From an uncultured Helicobacter sp. (lineage in GTDB: Bacteria; Campylobacterota; Campylobacteria; Campylobacterales; Helicobacteraceae), in NCBI GenBank assembly GCA_944326445.1, contig CALVDZ010000001.1, positions 124,001 to 188,000 of the forward strand: DNA of 64,000 nt, read 5' to 3'. The stretch's first letter is position 1. Each line of letters begins with the position of its first letter. Positions 33,080 through 42,447 of this stretch are shown piece after piece. A model generated the notes under the pieces. The model did not search any database. It was not told the DNA's origin and worked only from the letters and a program-made list of their open reading frames with translations. The translations under genes and the position numbers were made by a program.

Positions 33080-35929
33080 ATGGGCAGCACAAACGACAGC
33101 AAAAACTTCATACAGATTCAAGGAGCGAGAGAAAACAACCTCAAAAATATCCATCTCAATGTCCCCAAAAATCAGCTAGTCGTCTTCACAGGCTTAAGCG
33201 GCAGTGGCAAATCCACGCTCGCCTTTGATACGCTCTATGCCGAGGGGCAGAGACGCTATATAGAATCGCTCTCAAGCTACGCGCGGCAATTCCTCGACAA
33301 AGTGGGCAAGCCAAATGTCGATAAGATAGAGGGGCTAACGCCCGCCATTGCCATAGATCAAAAAACCACTTCCAAAAATCCGCGTTCCACCGTGGGGACG
33401 ATTACCGAGATTTATGACTATCTGCGCCTTTTGTATGCGCGCGTGGGCAGGCAGCACTGCCACCTCTGTGGCGAGCCAATCTCGCATATGAGCCAGACAG
33501 ATATCATCGCACAAGTCCTCGCCCTAAGCCAAGATTCACAACTCACAATCCTCGCCCCCATCATTAAGGAAAAAAAGGGAAGCTTTGCGGACAAGATAGA
33601 ATCTCTGCGCCAAAAGGGTTATGTCCGCGCACAGATTGATGGCGTGATGGTGCGACTAGATGAGGAAATCGAGCTTGCTAAGCACAAAAAGCACACCATA
33701 AAAGTCGTAATCGATCGCGCGAGATTGGAGGAAAAAAACCACACGCGTATCGCCCAAGCCATAGAGCGCGCACTCAAAGAATCCTATGGCGAAGTGGAGA
33801 TTGAGCAGCATAGTGATGAGAAGCTCACGCATATCCATTACAGCGAGCATTTTGCGTGTTTTAGGTGCAAGGTGAGCTTTGAGGAGCTAGAACCCTTAAG
33901 CTTTAGCTTTAATTCCCCCAAGGGTGCGTGCCCAGAATGCTTAGGGCTAGGCGTGAAATACACCATCGATCTCAAAAAAATCCTTGATAGATCCCAGCCG
34001 CTCAAAAAGGGCGGTATCAAGGCGATTTTTGGCTACAATCGTAGCTATTATGCCGAGCTTTTTAGCGGGTTTTGTGAGGCGTATGGTATCAATCCTAACC
34101 ATAGCTTTGAGGAGCTCGATTCACAAGCGCAAAACTTTCTCCTCTATGGTTGCCCCACGCCCATTAGCTTTGCGTGGAAGGGTAACAAGCTAGAGCGCCC
34201 GTGGAGGGGCATCGTGCAGATTGCTTATGATATGTTTAAAGACGAGCGTGAGCTAGCGGATTACACGACTGAAAAAACCTGCCCCACTTGCAAGGGACAC
34301 CGCCTAAACCTCCCCTCACTAAGCGTGAAAGTCGCGGGGCTTGGGATAGGGGAGATTATCGATATGCCCATAGAGCAAAGCTATCGATTTTTTAACACGC
34401 CTAAGAATTTTTCCTACTTCAACGCCCAGCAGCAGCTCATCGCCGCGCCTATACTCAAAGAAATCATCGAGCGATTGTATTTTCTCGATGATGTGGGGCT
34501 TGGGTATCTCTCACTAGGGCGTGATGCGCGCACCATAAGCGGTGGAGAATCCCAGCGCATACGCATAGCAAGCCAAATCGGCAGCGGGCTTACCGGCGTG
34601 ATGTATGTACTCGATGAGCCCAGTATCGGACTGCACGAGCGCGACACACTGCGTCTTATCAAAACGCTGCGCTCACTGCAAGAAAAGGGCAATAGCGTGA
34701 TTGTGGTGGAGCACGATAAGGAGACGATTTTAAATGCGGATTATATCGTGGATATCGGGCCGGGTGCGGGCGTGCAGGGTGGCGAAGTCGTCTTTAGCGG
34801 CGATACACGCGCACTTTTAAAGGCTAAAACCCTCACGGCGCGCTATCTCAACGGCGACATACTCATCGATCATCGCCATCACAGAATCCAAGAAAAGTGG
34901 CTTGAGATCAAAAATGTCAATATCAACAACATTAAGGATTTAAGCCTCAAAATCCCCCTATCAAATTTTGTGTGCGTAACGGGCGTGAGCGGGAGTGGCA
35001 AAAGCTCGCTTATCCTCCAAACCCTCCTGCCAACTGCCCAAGAGATACTCAACAATGCCAAAAAGATTCACAAATGTGATGGCGTGGAGATACGCGGACT
35101 AGAGCAGCTCGATAAAGTCATCTATCTCGATCAAACCCCCATAGGGCGCACCCCAAGGAGTAATCCCGCGACTTATACCGGCGTGATGGATCATATCAGA
35201 GCACTTTTTAGCGAGGTAAAAGAATCTAAGCTGCGCGGCTATAGCGTGGGACGATTTAGCTTTAATGTCAAGGGCGGGCGATGCGAGAAGTGCCAAGGCG
35301 AGGGGGAGATAAAAATCGAAATGCACTTCCTGCCCGATGTGATGGTCAAATGCGATGCGTGCAATGGCAAAAAATACAATCCCCAAACGCTTGAGATCAC
35401 TTATAGGGGCAAGAATATCGCCGATGTGCTAGCGATGAATGTCGATGAGGCGTTGGAGTTTTTTGCCAAAATGCCAAAAATCGCCTCGCAGCTCGCCACT
35501 CTGCAAGCCGTGGGACTAGGCTATATCACGCTAGGGCAAAACGCCCTAACACTAAGCGGTGGGGAAGCCCAGCGCGTCAAGCTCGCCAAGGAGCTTAGCC
35601 GCAAGGACACGGGCAAAACGCTCTATATCCTCGATGAGCCCACTACGGGCTTGCATTTTGCTGATGTGGATAGGCTGACAAAGGTTTTGCACCATTTTGT
35701 GGAGCTTGGCAATAGCGTGATTGTCATTGAGCACAATTTGGATTTGATCAAAAACGCGGATTATATCATCGACATAGGACCAGAGGGCGGCGATAAGGGC
35801 GGGAGGATCGTGGATTGTGGCACGCCAAAAATGCTTGTGAAAAACCATAAAAAAACCGGCAGTTATACGGGCAAGTTTTTAGAATCTGAGCTCAAAATCC
35901 TCGATGCACACACAAAGGGTAACAAGTAG
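33080..35929 (+). CDS. uvrA: Excinuclease ABC subunit A
   Basis: The protein has 949 residues, the normal UvrA length. It has two ABC ATPase modules: Walker A TGLSGSGKSTLAFDT (N) and TGVSGSGKSSLILQT (C), and signature motifs ISGGESQRIRIASQIGSG and LSGGEAQRVKLAKELS. Zinc fingers include CHLCGEP, CFRC...CPEC and CEKCQGEGEIKIEMHFLPDV. It recognises bulky lesions and loads UvrB in nucleotide excision repair. It stands alone with its own promoter. Confidence 0.97.
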   Translation: MGSTNDSKNFIQIQGARENNLKNIHLNVPKNQLVVFTGLSGSGKSTLAFDTLYAEGQRRYIESLSSYARQFLDKVGKPNVDKIEGLTPAIAIDQKTTSKNPRSTVGTITEIYDYLRLLYARVGRQHCHLCGEPISHMSQTDIIAQVLALSQDSQLTILAPIIKEKKGSFADKIESLRQKGYVRAQIDGVMVRLDEEIELAKHKKHTIKVVIDRARLEEKNHTRIAQAIERALKESYGEVEIEQHSDEKLTHIHYSEHFACFRCKVSFEELEPLSFSFNSPKGACPECLGLGVKYTIDLKKILDRSQPLKKGGIKAIFGYNRSYYAELFSGFCEAYGINPNHSFEELDSQAQNFLLYGCPTPISFAWKGNKLERPWRGIVQIAYDMFKDERELADYTTEKTCPTCKGHRLNLPSLSVKVAGLGIGEIIDMPIEQSYRFFNTPKNFSYFNAQQQLIAAPILKEIIERLYFLDDVGLGYLSLGRDARTISGGESQRIRIASQIGSGLTGVMYVLDEPSIGLHERDTLRLIKTLRSLQEKGNSVIVVEHDKETILNADYIVDIGPGAGVQGGEVVFSGDTRALLKAKTLTARYLNGDILIDHRHHRIQEKWLEIKNVNINNIKDLSLKIPLSNFVCVTGVSGSGKSSLILQTLLPTAQEILNNAKKIHKCDGVEIRGLEQLDKVIYLDQTPIGRTPRSNPATYTGVMDHIRALFSEVKESKLRGYSVGRFSFNVKGGRCEKCQGEGEIKIEMHFLPDVMVKCDACNGKKYNPQTLEITYRGKNIADVLAMNVDEALEFFAKMPKIASQLATLQAVGLGYITLGQNALTLSGGEAQRVKLAKELSRKDTGKTLYILDEPTTGLHFADVDRLTKVLHHFVELGNSVIVIEHNLDLIKNADYIIDIGPEGGDKGGRIVDCGTPKMLVKNHKKTGSYTGKFLESELKILDAHTKGNK

Positions 35930-36572
35930 AATCTAGACGGATTTATAGAATCTACGCTTTTTGGATTTTCTTTTATCGATTCTGCGATTGTCTTTAAGTC
36001 TGCGCTAGATTCTGTGCGTTTTAAAATCTGCTTTGTTTAAAGCAAAATTTTGTGTTTGTGAATCTGTGGGGATTGTATGGATTCTATAATTATTTAGAAT
36101 CTGTGTCGCAGATTGTGTAGATTCTTTTGGGCTTAGATTCTGTATTTGCTCATTTTTTAGAATCTTTTTAGATTCTATGTTTTTTCTAGATTCTATAGTG
36201 CATTCTGATAGAATCTAGTTTGGTTTATAGAAAAGGTGCTAGCCCAAATCGCGTTCCTGACGCGCTGACACCAAGAGATTCTCTAAACTTGCTAAAAATG
36301 CAGTGTATGCTCGCGTAAGCGGAGCGAGCGGAGATTCACTCTCCGCGAGCGGCAACAAGTTTGTGAAACAAACTTGCATAAAATAAAGGCAGGTTTATAG
36401 AAAAGGTGCTAGCCCAAATCGCGTTCCTGACGCGCTGACACCAAGAGATTCTCTAAACTTGCTAAAAATGCAGTGTATGCTCGCGTAAGCCAGAGCGAGC
36501 GGAGATTCACTCTCCGCGAGCGATAACAAGTTTTGCCCTAGCAAAACTTGCATTAAATGATTTAGGAGGTAT
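35930..36572. repeat. Repeat-filled intergenic region: AGAATCT words and two R2 copies
   Basis: The first ~280 bases after uvrA are a string of TAGATTCT/AGAATCT words with no ORF. They are followed by two near-identical R2 repeats in tandem: 36222-36386 and 36392-36560. Each has hairpins GCTCGC...GCGAGC, GGAGA-TTCAC-TCTCC and a right-hand hairpin (AAGTTTG/CAAACTT in the first, AAGTTTTGC/GCAAAACTT in the second). An AGGAGG ribosome site follows the second copy and serves ogt. Confidence 0.8.
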
Positions 36573-37052
36573 ATGGTGCTAGTAAAATGCGTGCTTACGC
36601 CCATTGGCAAGCTGTATGTGGGTGCAGAAAATGAGCAAATTGTGGCATTAGATATGAGTAGGCTAGAGGGCGATGAGGCGAGCAATCATCCGCTTTTGTG
36701 CGAGGCGGCTAGGCAGCTAGAGGCGTATTTTAGCAAGAAGCTGCGCACTTTTAGCCTCCCGCTAAATCCCTCTGGGAGCGCGTTTCAAAAGGCTGTGTGG
36801 CGGGAGCTGTGTGTGATCCCCTATGGCGAGGTGCGAAGCTATCAAGAGATCGCGTGTGCTGTGGGCAATGCAAAAGCGAGCAGGGCGGTGGGCAATGCTA
36901 ATAACAAAAATCCTTTGATGATTATCGTACCCTGTCATCGTGTGCTAAGCCATAGCTACCATACGCTAGGGCTTAGTCCAAAGGCATTGGGCGGCTATGC
37001 GTTTGGGCTAGAGACAAAGCAGTATTTGCTGCGGCTTGAAGGGGTGCTCTAG
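36573..37052 (+). CDS. ogt: Methylated-DNA-protein-cysteine methyltransferase
   Basis: The protein has 159 residues. The active-site motif IIVPCHRVLS holds the acceptor cysteine. The helix-turn-helix region SYQEIACAVGNAKASRAVGNANNKNP and GGYAFGLETKQYLLRLEG are standard. It repairs O6-methylguanine by a suicide transfer. The ATG follows AGGAGGTAT directly after an R2 repeat, so its promoter must lie within or upstream of that repeat, which could influence expression. Confidence 0.93.
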   Translation: MVLVKCVLTPIGKLYVGAENEQIVALDMSRLEGDEASNHPLLCEAARQLEAYFSKKLRTFSLPLNPSGSAFQKAVWRELCVIPYGEVRSYQEIACAVGNAKASRAVGNANNKNPLMIIVPCHRVLSHSYHTLGLSPKALGGYAFGLETKQYLLRLEGVL

Positions 37053-37085
37053 GCGCACTTTATGAGATTTTAAATCTATATGCCC

Positions 37086-37091
37086 TATAAT
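37086..37091 (+). promoter_or_regulatory. -10 box of the putative 6S RNA
   Basis: TATAAT 35 bases downstream of the ogt stop. It has no ORF behind it for about 240 bases, which fits a noncoding transcript starting near 37098. Confidence 0.5.
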
Positions 37092-37097
37092 TCGCGC

Positions 37098-37262
37098 CAC
37101 CTAGATAACGCGCCTTTCTCGCATAAATAACCGCAAGTCTGTTACTAAAAAAGCTTGTTGGGGTATGTAGTGTCGTATGTGTGCTGGCATTTTCGCTTGG
37201 AGCCCTAAAGGTGAGAATCTGCCCCTAATTACGATCTCTTATCCCTAGATTTTTACTTTTTT
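37098..37262 (+). ncRNA. ssrS: Putative 6S RNA (purD-upstream structured RNA)
   Basis: A 280-base gap upstream of purD contains a TATAAT promoter followed by a sequence that can fold into one long hairpin. CTAGATAA (37101-37108) faces TTATCCCTAG (37239-37248), and GGGG (37160-37163) faces CCCC (37222-37225). In Campylobacterota the 6S RNA and the described purD motif lie upstream of purD. Identification rests on position, promoter and approximate folding; no covariance model could be run. Confidence 0.5.
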
Positions 37263-37332
37263 AGGCTTTGCTACATTTAGAGTAACGCTTATCTGGGCTA
37301 TTTAGGGATTTATAAAACCAAAAAGGCAAGCA

Positions 37333-38715
37333 ATGCAAGCACAAAAGATTCTCATTCTTGGTAATGGTGGCAGGGAGTATGCGCTGGCTTTAAGCCTCTC
37401 GCAGGATTTGCGCGTGGAGGAGCTGTATTTCGCGCCCGGTAATGGGGCGACTTGGCTACTTGGCAAAAACATTACTTATAATGACAATCACGAGCTTGCG
37501 CGCCTCTGTAAGCAGCTAGGGATCACGCTTGTGGTGGTGGGTCCCGAGGAGCCGCTGACAAATGGCGTGAGTGATGTGCTGCGCGAGAGTGGCATTAGAG
37601 TCTTTGGTCCTAGTGCTAGGGCGGCGCAGCTTGAGGGCTCTAAGGCATTTATGAAAGACTTCGCCACACGCCACCAAATCCCCACCGCGTGCTATATCAA
37701 AAGCAGTGATTTTGAGGAGATTAGAGCGTTTATCGCCTCGCTCACGCCGCCTATCGTGCTCAAAGCCGATGGTTTGTGCGCGGGCAAGGGCGTGATCATC
37801 GCTCAAGATTCAGAGCAGGCATTAGAGAGTGCGCGCAAAATGCTTAGTGGCGAGCTCTTTGGCGAGGCGGGGAGAGTGCTTGTGGTGGAGGAGTATTTAG
37901 ATGGCTTTGAGCTCTCTGTCTTTGCGCTTAGCGATGGCAAATCCTGCCTTATGCTAAATCCCGCACAAGATCACAAGCGACTCCTAGATAACGACGAGGG
38001 TCCAAATACCGGTGGTATGGGGGCTTACACGCCCACACCAATGTGTGATAGCGCGCTTTTTGAGGAGATTAGGACTAGCATTATGCAGCGCGCAATCGAT
38101 GGTATGGCGCGTGATGGTATGCCATTTTGTGGAGTGCTCTTTGGGGGGATTATGGTGGTGCGCAGAGAGGGGAGGCTCGTGCCCTATCTGCTAGAGTTTA
38201 ATGTGCGCTTTGGCGATCCAGAATGCGAGGTGCTGCTGCCTTCATTGGAGACGCCGCTACTTGATTTGCTCCTTGCGGAGGATTTGGGCGCGCTTAATGT
38301 GAGCTTTAAGCCCACTTATAGCGTGGGCGTGGTGCTTGCCTCGCAACATTACCCTTATGGCAAAACTGCGCCTAAGCCTATTTTTATCAAAGATTTTGCG
38401 AGTGAGTTGGGGCATATCGCCTTTGCGGGCGTGGAGCTTAGCGGGGATTGTGCCAAGGTAGAATCTCATACAGAATCTAGCGCAAAATCTAGCCGAGATT
38501 CTCTCCTAAGCTTTGAAGCGATAAAAGATGGCGCGTTGCTAGCAAGTGGCGGGCGAGTGCTCGTGTGTGTGGGCATAGGAGCGAGCCTAGCGCAAGCGCG
38601 TGAGAATGCTTACACGATTGCGCGCTCTGTCCATTTTGAGGGTGTGCAATACCGCAGGGATATCGCAATGCGCGGGATTGGGTTTTTAGATTCACAAGAT
38701 TCACAAGCACGCTAG
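37333..38715 (+). CDS. purD: Phosphoribosylamine-glycine ligase
   Basis: The protein has 460 residues, somewhat longer than the ~430 usual for PurD. It starts ILILGNGGREYALALSL and has VVGPEEPLTNG. The ATP-grasp core includes VLKADGLCAGKGVIIA, QDHKRLLDNDEGPNTGGMGA and LEFNVRFGDPECEV. It catalyses the second step of purine synthesis. An extra Ser/Glu-rich stretch (KVESHTESSAKSSRDSLLSF, near residues 377-396), containing AGAATCT-type words, accounts for much of the extra length and resembles a small insertion. Confidence 0.95.
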   Translation: MQAQKILILGNGGREYALALSLSQDLRVEELYFAPGNGATWLLGKNITYNDNHELARLCKQLGITLVVVGPEEPLTNGVSDVLRESGIRVFGPSARAAQLEGSKAFMKDFATRHQIPTACYIKSSDFEEIRAFIASLTPPIVLKADGLCAGKGVIIAQDSEQALESARKMLSGELFGEAGRVLVVEEYLDGFELSVFALSDGKSCLMLNPAQDHKRLLDNDEGPNTGGMGAYTPTPMCDSALFEEIRTSIMQRAIDGMARDGMPFCGVLFGGIMVVRREGRLVPYLLEFNVRFGDPECEVLLPSLETPLLDLLLAEDLGALNVSFKPTYSVGVVLASQHYPYGKTAPKPIFIKDFASELGHIAFAGVELSGDCAKVESHTESSAKSSRDSLLSFEAIKDGALLASGGRVLVCVGIGASLAQARENAYTIARSVHFEGVQYRRDIAMRGIGFLDSQDSQAR

Positions 38716-38736
38716 AGGGCTACACAAGGCGAGTGT

Positions 38737-39198
38737 ATGGATAGCAAGATTGAGCAGCTTTTAGATCGCGAGGGATTGACACTCGCGCCACTTCAGGCGA
38801 GAGTCTTAGCCTATGTGCTAGATATTTGTATCCTTAGCTTTGCTCTGTCTTTTATCTTTTGGGAGGAATTTCTCACACTGCAGATTGCGCTAGATTCTAG
38901 CAAGCTGCCAAAGGATATGATGATAGAGCTTGTGTGGTGGGTGTTTGTGTTTTGTATGGTGTATGAGGTGCTCTTTAGTATGCTCTATGGGGCGACACTA
39001 GGCAAGGTGGTGATGAAAATCCGCATTATTAGCATTGATTTTGTCGATAAGCCCTCCTTTTTGCGCTCCCTCTCTCGCGCATTGCTTAAATACATAGGGA
39101 GCAATATTTTGTATCTCAGCTATCTACCGGCGTTTGATGATGTTTTTAGACGTGCCTTGCACGATAAAATCCCAAAAACTCTCGTGATAAATAACTAA
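38737..39198 (+). CDS. RDD-family inner-membrane protein
   Basis: The protein has 153 residues with the RDD signature: Arg in LQARVLAYVLD, the following Asp, and two to three transmembrane helices (ICILSFALSFIFW; WVFVFCMVYEVLFSMLYGA), then GKVVMKIRI. RDD proteins are membrane proteins of mostly unknown function, some linked to ion exchange. Its stop abuts lptD, a conserved pairing in Campylobacterota that suggests an envelope role. It follows purD by 21 bases. Confidence 0.8.
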   Translation: MDSKIEQLLDREGLTLAPLQARVLAYVLDICILSFALSFIFWEEFLTLQIALDSSKLPKDMMIELVWWVFVFCMVYEVLFSMLYGATLGKVVMKIRIISIDFVDKPSFLRSLSRALLKYIGSNILYLSYLPAFDDVFRRALHDKIPKTLVINN

Positions 39199-41397
39199 AT
39201 GCGCGCCCTCCTCCTCATCTCCCTCTTTGTATGCGCCATAGCCTCCGCGCAGACGCCACAGGGGGACAAAAGAAAGATTTTTGAGCTCTCGGCAAACAAT
39301 GTAACCTCGCGCGGTAGCGTCGTAGTCGCGCAGGATAATGCCTTTATGCTTAGTGAAGATGTGTATATGTATGCGGACAAAATCACTTACAATCGCGAGG
39401 AGGAGAGCGCGCTGCTAGAGGGTAATGTCAGAATCTATCGCGGTGGAAGTCTCTTTGTCGATGCCGCAAGGGTGGAGATGAATCTCAAAACCAAGCACAC
39501 GATCCTGCAGCCAGCGTATTTCCAAAATGAAAATGGTATGTGGTTTTCAGGGCGAGAAGTTCAAGATAGCGATAAGATCTATACTTTCAAAAAAGCCATC
39601 ATCTCAAGCTGCGATGTGCAATTCCCCATTTGGCATCTCAAATCCACCTCTGGCCATTACAACTCACAAAAAGAATACATAAGCACTTGGAATTCTCGGC
39701 TGTATTTTGGCTCTCTGCCCGTGTTTTATCTGCCATATTTTAGCTTCCCCACCTCCACAGAGCGCAAAAGCGGGCTATTAACTCCAGAGCTTGGAAGCAC
39801 GAGTAGGGAGGGCTTTGTGTATATCCAGCCTCTGTATATCGCGCCATTTAAGCAATGGGATATCACGCTGCTGCCACAAATCCGTGTCGATCGCGGCCGC
39901 GGAATCAATGCGGAGTTTCGTCTCGCTGATGAAAAAAACAACATAGCGCGCTTTAATGTCGGCTATTTTCGCCAATACCACGAGTATATGAAGGATTTTA
40001 ATCTCTTAAACAAAGAGATTTTTGGCTTTGAGTTTGAGTATTCTCGCGCCGGGCTGCTCGAGCCGCTTTTTACAAATTACAAAGATCATTTTTACACCTC
40101 CATTATGTATATGAACGACTTAGAATACAAGCGACTCCAAAAGCTCAATGGGCGTTATAGCACGCGCTTGCACACTTCAAGGATTAATTACTACGGACAG
40201 AGCGATAATCACTATGTTGGTATGTATTTTAAATACTTCTCCAACCTCGCCCAAGCCAACAACAACAACACATTCCAAACGATGCCAAACCTGCAATACC
40301 ATCGTTTCTTAGATACGATTTTTACCAACCACTTGTATTACTCCCTCGATGTGCAGAGCAAAAATATCACGCGTCACACGGGCTATACTTATTGGCAAAA
40401 CTCCATCAATGTGCCTATTGGGCTTAATTTCTCGCTCCTTAAAGACTACATAAATGTCAATGGAAAAGTGGATTTGTATGCGAGCAATGTCTCGCTTGGC
40501 AATGCCCAAGATACGCTAGATCCTCTAAGTAGGGAGCGTGTGGAGCGCAGCATGCAGTATGCGTATGCCAACTATGAGCTAGGGATAAACTCTGATGTGG
40601 CAAAAGCCTATAAATATTTTTTTCACACAATGCACCTTGAAGCCCTCTTTAACGCTCCGTCTTATCGCTACACTTCTGACGCGATGAGCGATCAAGTCTA
40701 TCAAGCTTATAGTGAGCTAGCTGGAAGTATGAGTTCAGCAGCACTTGAAGCGTATTGGAATCCAAATGAGATTATGGATTTTAGCTCTGCCCAGCCAAAA
40801 GTGGATTTGAAGTTTTCTAACTACTTTTACAACACACAGGGGCAGGAATTGTTTTTTTATCGTGTGTATCAGAGAATCTACACCCAAGATCAAATCCTTA
40901 CCCAAAACCAATCCCTGCGCCAAGAGGTGGGCACTACGCTCTTTGATGGGCTCAATATCACGGCCAATATTTTTTACTCCTACATTGCTAAGACTTTCAA
41001 TGAAGCCTCCGTAACCGCGAGTTTTAATAAATTTGGCGTGCAATCTACGCTCAATTATTTTTTCCGCATAGATTCTAGAGCACTGCAGGCAGGCACATAC
41101 AACGACGCGGCTAGTCGCAGTGGGTTTTTGCGCGGTAGCTTGAGATACGATTTTGGGTATTTTCAATTTAGTGGGAATCTTGGCTATGACACACAAAACT
41201 ACTATTTTAAGGATTGGAGCGTGATACTCTCGCGCGATATCCGCTGCTTTGGGATTGCGCTCAAATTCGCTGCCGATGTGCGCCCAATCCTCACGAGAAA
41301 CAATATCGAGACGATTGCCAACCAATACATTAAGGTGGAATTTAGATTTGTCCCACTTGCGGGCGTTGGATTTACCCAAAGGCTGCAAAACCAATGA
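39199..41397 (+). CDS. lptD: LPS-assembly protein LptD (OstA/Imp)
   Basis: The protein has 732 residues. It has a signal peptide (MRALLLISLFVCAIASA) and an N-terminal OstA/LptA-like jellyroll (NAFMLSEDVYMYADKITYN, ALLEGNVRIYRGGSLFVDA). A large C-terminal beta-barrel follows (PVFYLPYFSFPTSTERKSGL, many alternating aromatic strands, ending VEFRFVPLAGVGFTQRLQNQ). It inserts LPS into the outer leaflet with LptE. It begins immediately after the RDD gene stop. Confidence 0.93.
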   Translation: MRALLLISLFVCAIASAQTPQGDKRKIFELSANNVTSRGSVVVAQDNAFMLSEDVYMYADKITYNREEESALLEGNVRIYRGGSLFVDAARVEMNLKTKHTILQPAYFQNENGMWFSGREVQDSDKIYTFKKAIISSCDVQFPIWHLKSTSGHYNSQKEYISTWNSRLYFGSLPVFYLPYFSFPTSTERKSGLLTPELGSTSREGFVYIQPLYIAPFKQWDITLLPQIRVDRGRGINAEFRLADEKNNIARFNVGYFRQYHEYMKDFNLLNKEIFGFEFEYSRAGLLEPLFTNYKDHFYTSIMYMNDLEYKRLQKLNGRYSTRLHTSRINYYGQSDNHYVGMYFKYFSNLAQANNNNTFQTMPNLQYHRFLDTIFTNHLYYSLDVQSKNITRHTGYTYWQNSINVPIGLNFSLLKDYINVNGKVDLYASNVSLGNAQDTLDPLSRERVERSMQYAYANYELGINSDVAKAYKYFFHTMHLEALFNAPSYRYTSDAMSDQVYQAYSELAGSMSSAALEAYWNPNEIMDFSSAQPKVDLKFSNYFYNTQGQELFFYRVYQRIYTQDQILTQNQSLRQEVGTTLFDGLNITANIFYSYIAKTFNEASVTASFNKFGVQSTLNYFFRIDSRALQAGTYNDAASRSGFLRGSLRYDFGYFQFSGNLGYDTQNYYFKDWSVILSRDIRCFGIALKFAADVRPILTRNNIETIANQYIKVEFRFVPLAGVGFTQRLQNQ

Positions 41398-41766
41398 TGA
41401 GGGTTTATAGAAAAGGTGCTAGCCCAAACGGCGTTAATGACGCGGCTACACCTAAGAGATTCTATAAACTTGCTAAAAAATGCAGTGTATGTTCGCGCAG
41501 CGGAGCGCAGTGGGGATTTACTCCCCACAAGCGATACCAAGTTTTTGCTTTAGCAAAAACTTGCATGAAATGATAGAATCTAGTTTGGTTTATAGAAAAC
41601 GCGCTAACCCAAGTCGCGTTGATGAGGTGGCGGCACCAAGACGCGATTTGGATTCTAAAAAATGCAGTGTATGCTCGCGCAGCGGAGCGCAGTGGGGATT
41701 TACTCCCCACAAGCGATACCAAGTTTTTGCTTTAGCAAAAACTTGCATTAAATAAAAGGACTCTTA
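41398..41766. repeat. Two tandem R2 hairpin repeats between lptD and the phosphoribosyltransferase gene
   Basis: Copies at 41402-41573 and 41587-41755 both start GGTTTATAGAAAA. They carry middle hairpin GTGGGGA-TTTAC-TCCCCAC and right hairpin AAGTTTTTGC-TTTA-GCAAAAACTT. The second copy has a different left part (GCGTTGATGAGG in place of GCGTTAATGACGC). No gene is present; short ORFs here are repeat sequence. Confidence 0.85.
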
Positions 41767-42447
41767 ATGAAATTTTCACAATTTGCCAACAGGCAGGAGG
41801 CACTCCAAAAGCTTGTCGATGTCTTAGCAGTGCGCAACCTAGACTTTAGCCAAAGCGTGCTTTTGGCTACAAGCTTTGATGGGGCGTATTTTGCCGATGA
41901 GCTTGCAAAGATTCTAAAAACCCCACTAGAGTATCTTTTTACCCAAACCCTCTGCGCCCCGCTCAATCCAGAGTGCCAAATCGCCATCGTGAGCGAGGAG
42001 CTAGATATCGTGATACACGAAAATCTCATCGATGCCTTTGGGATTAGTATCGATTATGTGTATGGCGAGGCGAAGCGGCAGTATGAGGAGAGCATTATCC
42101 CCACGCGCTACCAATACCGCAAGGGCGAGCTACTCTCATCGCTACAAGGGCGAGATGTGCTCATCGTCGATCAGGGGATAGACACCGCGCTCACGGCGAT
42201 GTGTGCTATCAAAACTTGTGTGAATCTCGGTGCTAGAAGTATCAGGGTGGCGACGCCGATTTTGCCCACAAGCGTGCTAGAGTCGCTCGATAAAGTGTGC
42301 GATGAGGTGCTCTATGTGCAGAGTGTGGAACATTTTGTGAATATCGAGCATTATTACAAAGAGCTAAAACCGCTTGAAGGCAAGATGATAGAAGAGATTT
42401 TGGACAAACATTTAAGCTACAAAGGAAAGGACACAACAGATGAATAA
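41767..42447 (+). CDS. Phosphoribosyltransferase-family protein
   Basis: The protein has 226 residues. The type I PRTase fold is suggested by VLLATSFDGAYFADELAKIL and the PRPP-loop-like VLIVDQGIDTALTAMCAIK, followed by GARSIRVATPILP. Substrate base unknown. The 3' end overlaps the pnp start by 8 bases in another frame, indicating translational coupling with the RNA-degrading enzyme. Such proteins may salvage bases released by RNA turnover, though this is inference. Confidence 0.75.
   Translation: MKFSQFANRQEALQKLVDVLAVRNLDFSQSVLLATSFDGAYFADELAKILKTPLEYLFTQTLCAPLNPECQIAIVSEELDIVIHENLIDAFGISIDYVYGEAKRQYEESIIPTRYQYRKGELLSSLQGRDVLIVDQGIDTALTAMCAIKTCVNLGARSIRVATPILPTSVLESLDKVCDEVLYVQSVEHFVNIEHYYKELKPLEGKMIEEILDKHLSYKGKDTTDE

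Noticed and set aside
36222..36560. CRISPR array
   Set aside because: Only two tandem units of about 165 bp without spacers; they are hairpin repeats, and no cas genes are present.
37053..37332. tRNA or other small RNA gene instead of 6S RNA
   Set aside because: No cloverleaf, T-loop or CCA end can be drawn; the single long hairpin fits 6S better.
41202..41755. Several 60-110-codon frames on both strands between lptD and the phosphoribosyltransferase gene
   Set aside because: All are translations of the R2 repeat, and the same peptide strings recur at other copies.
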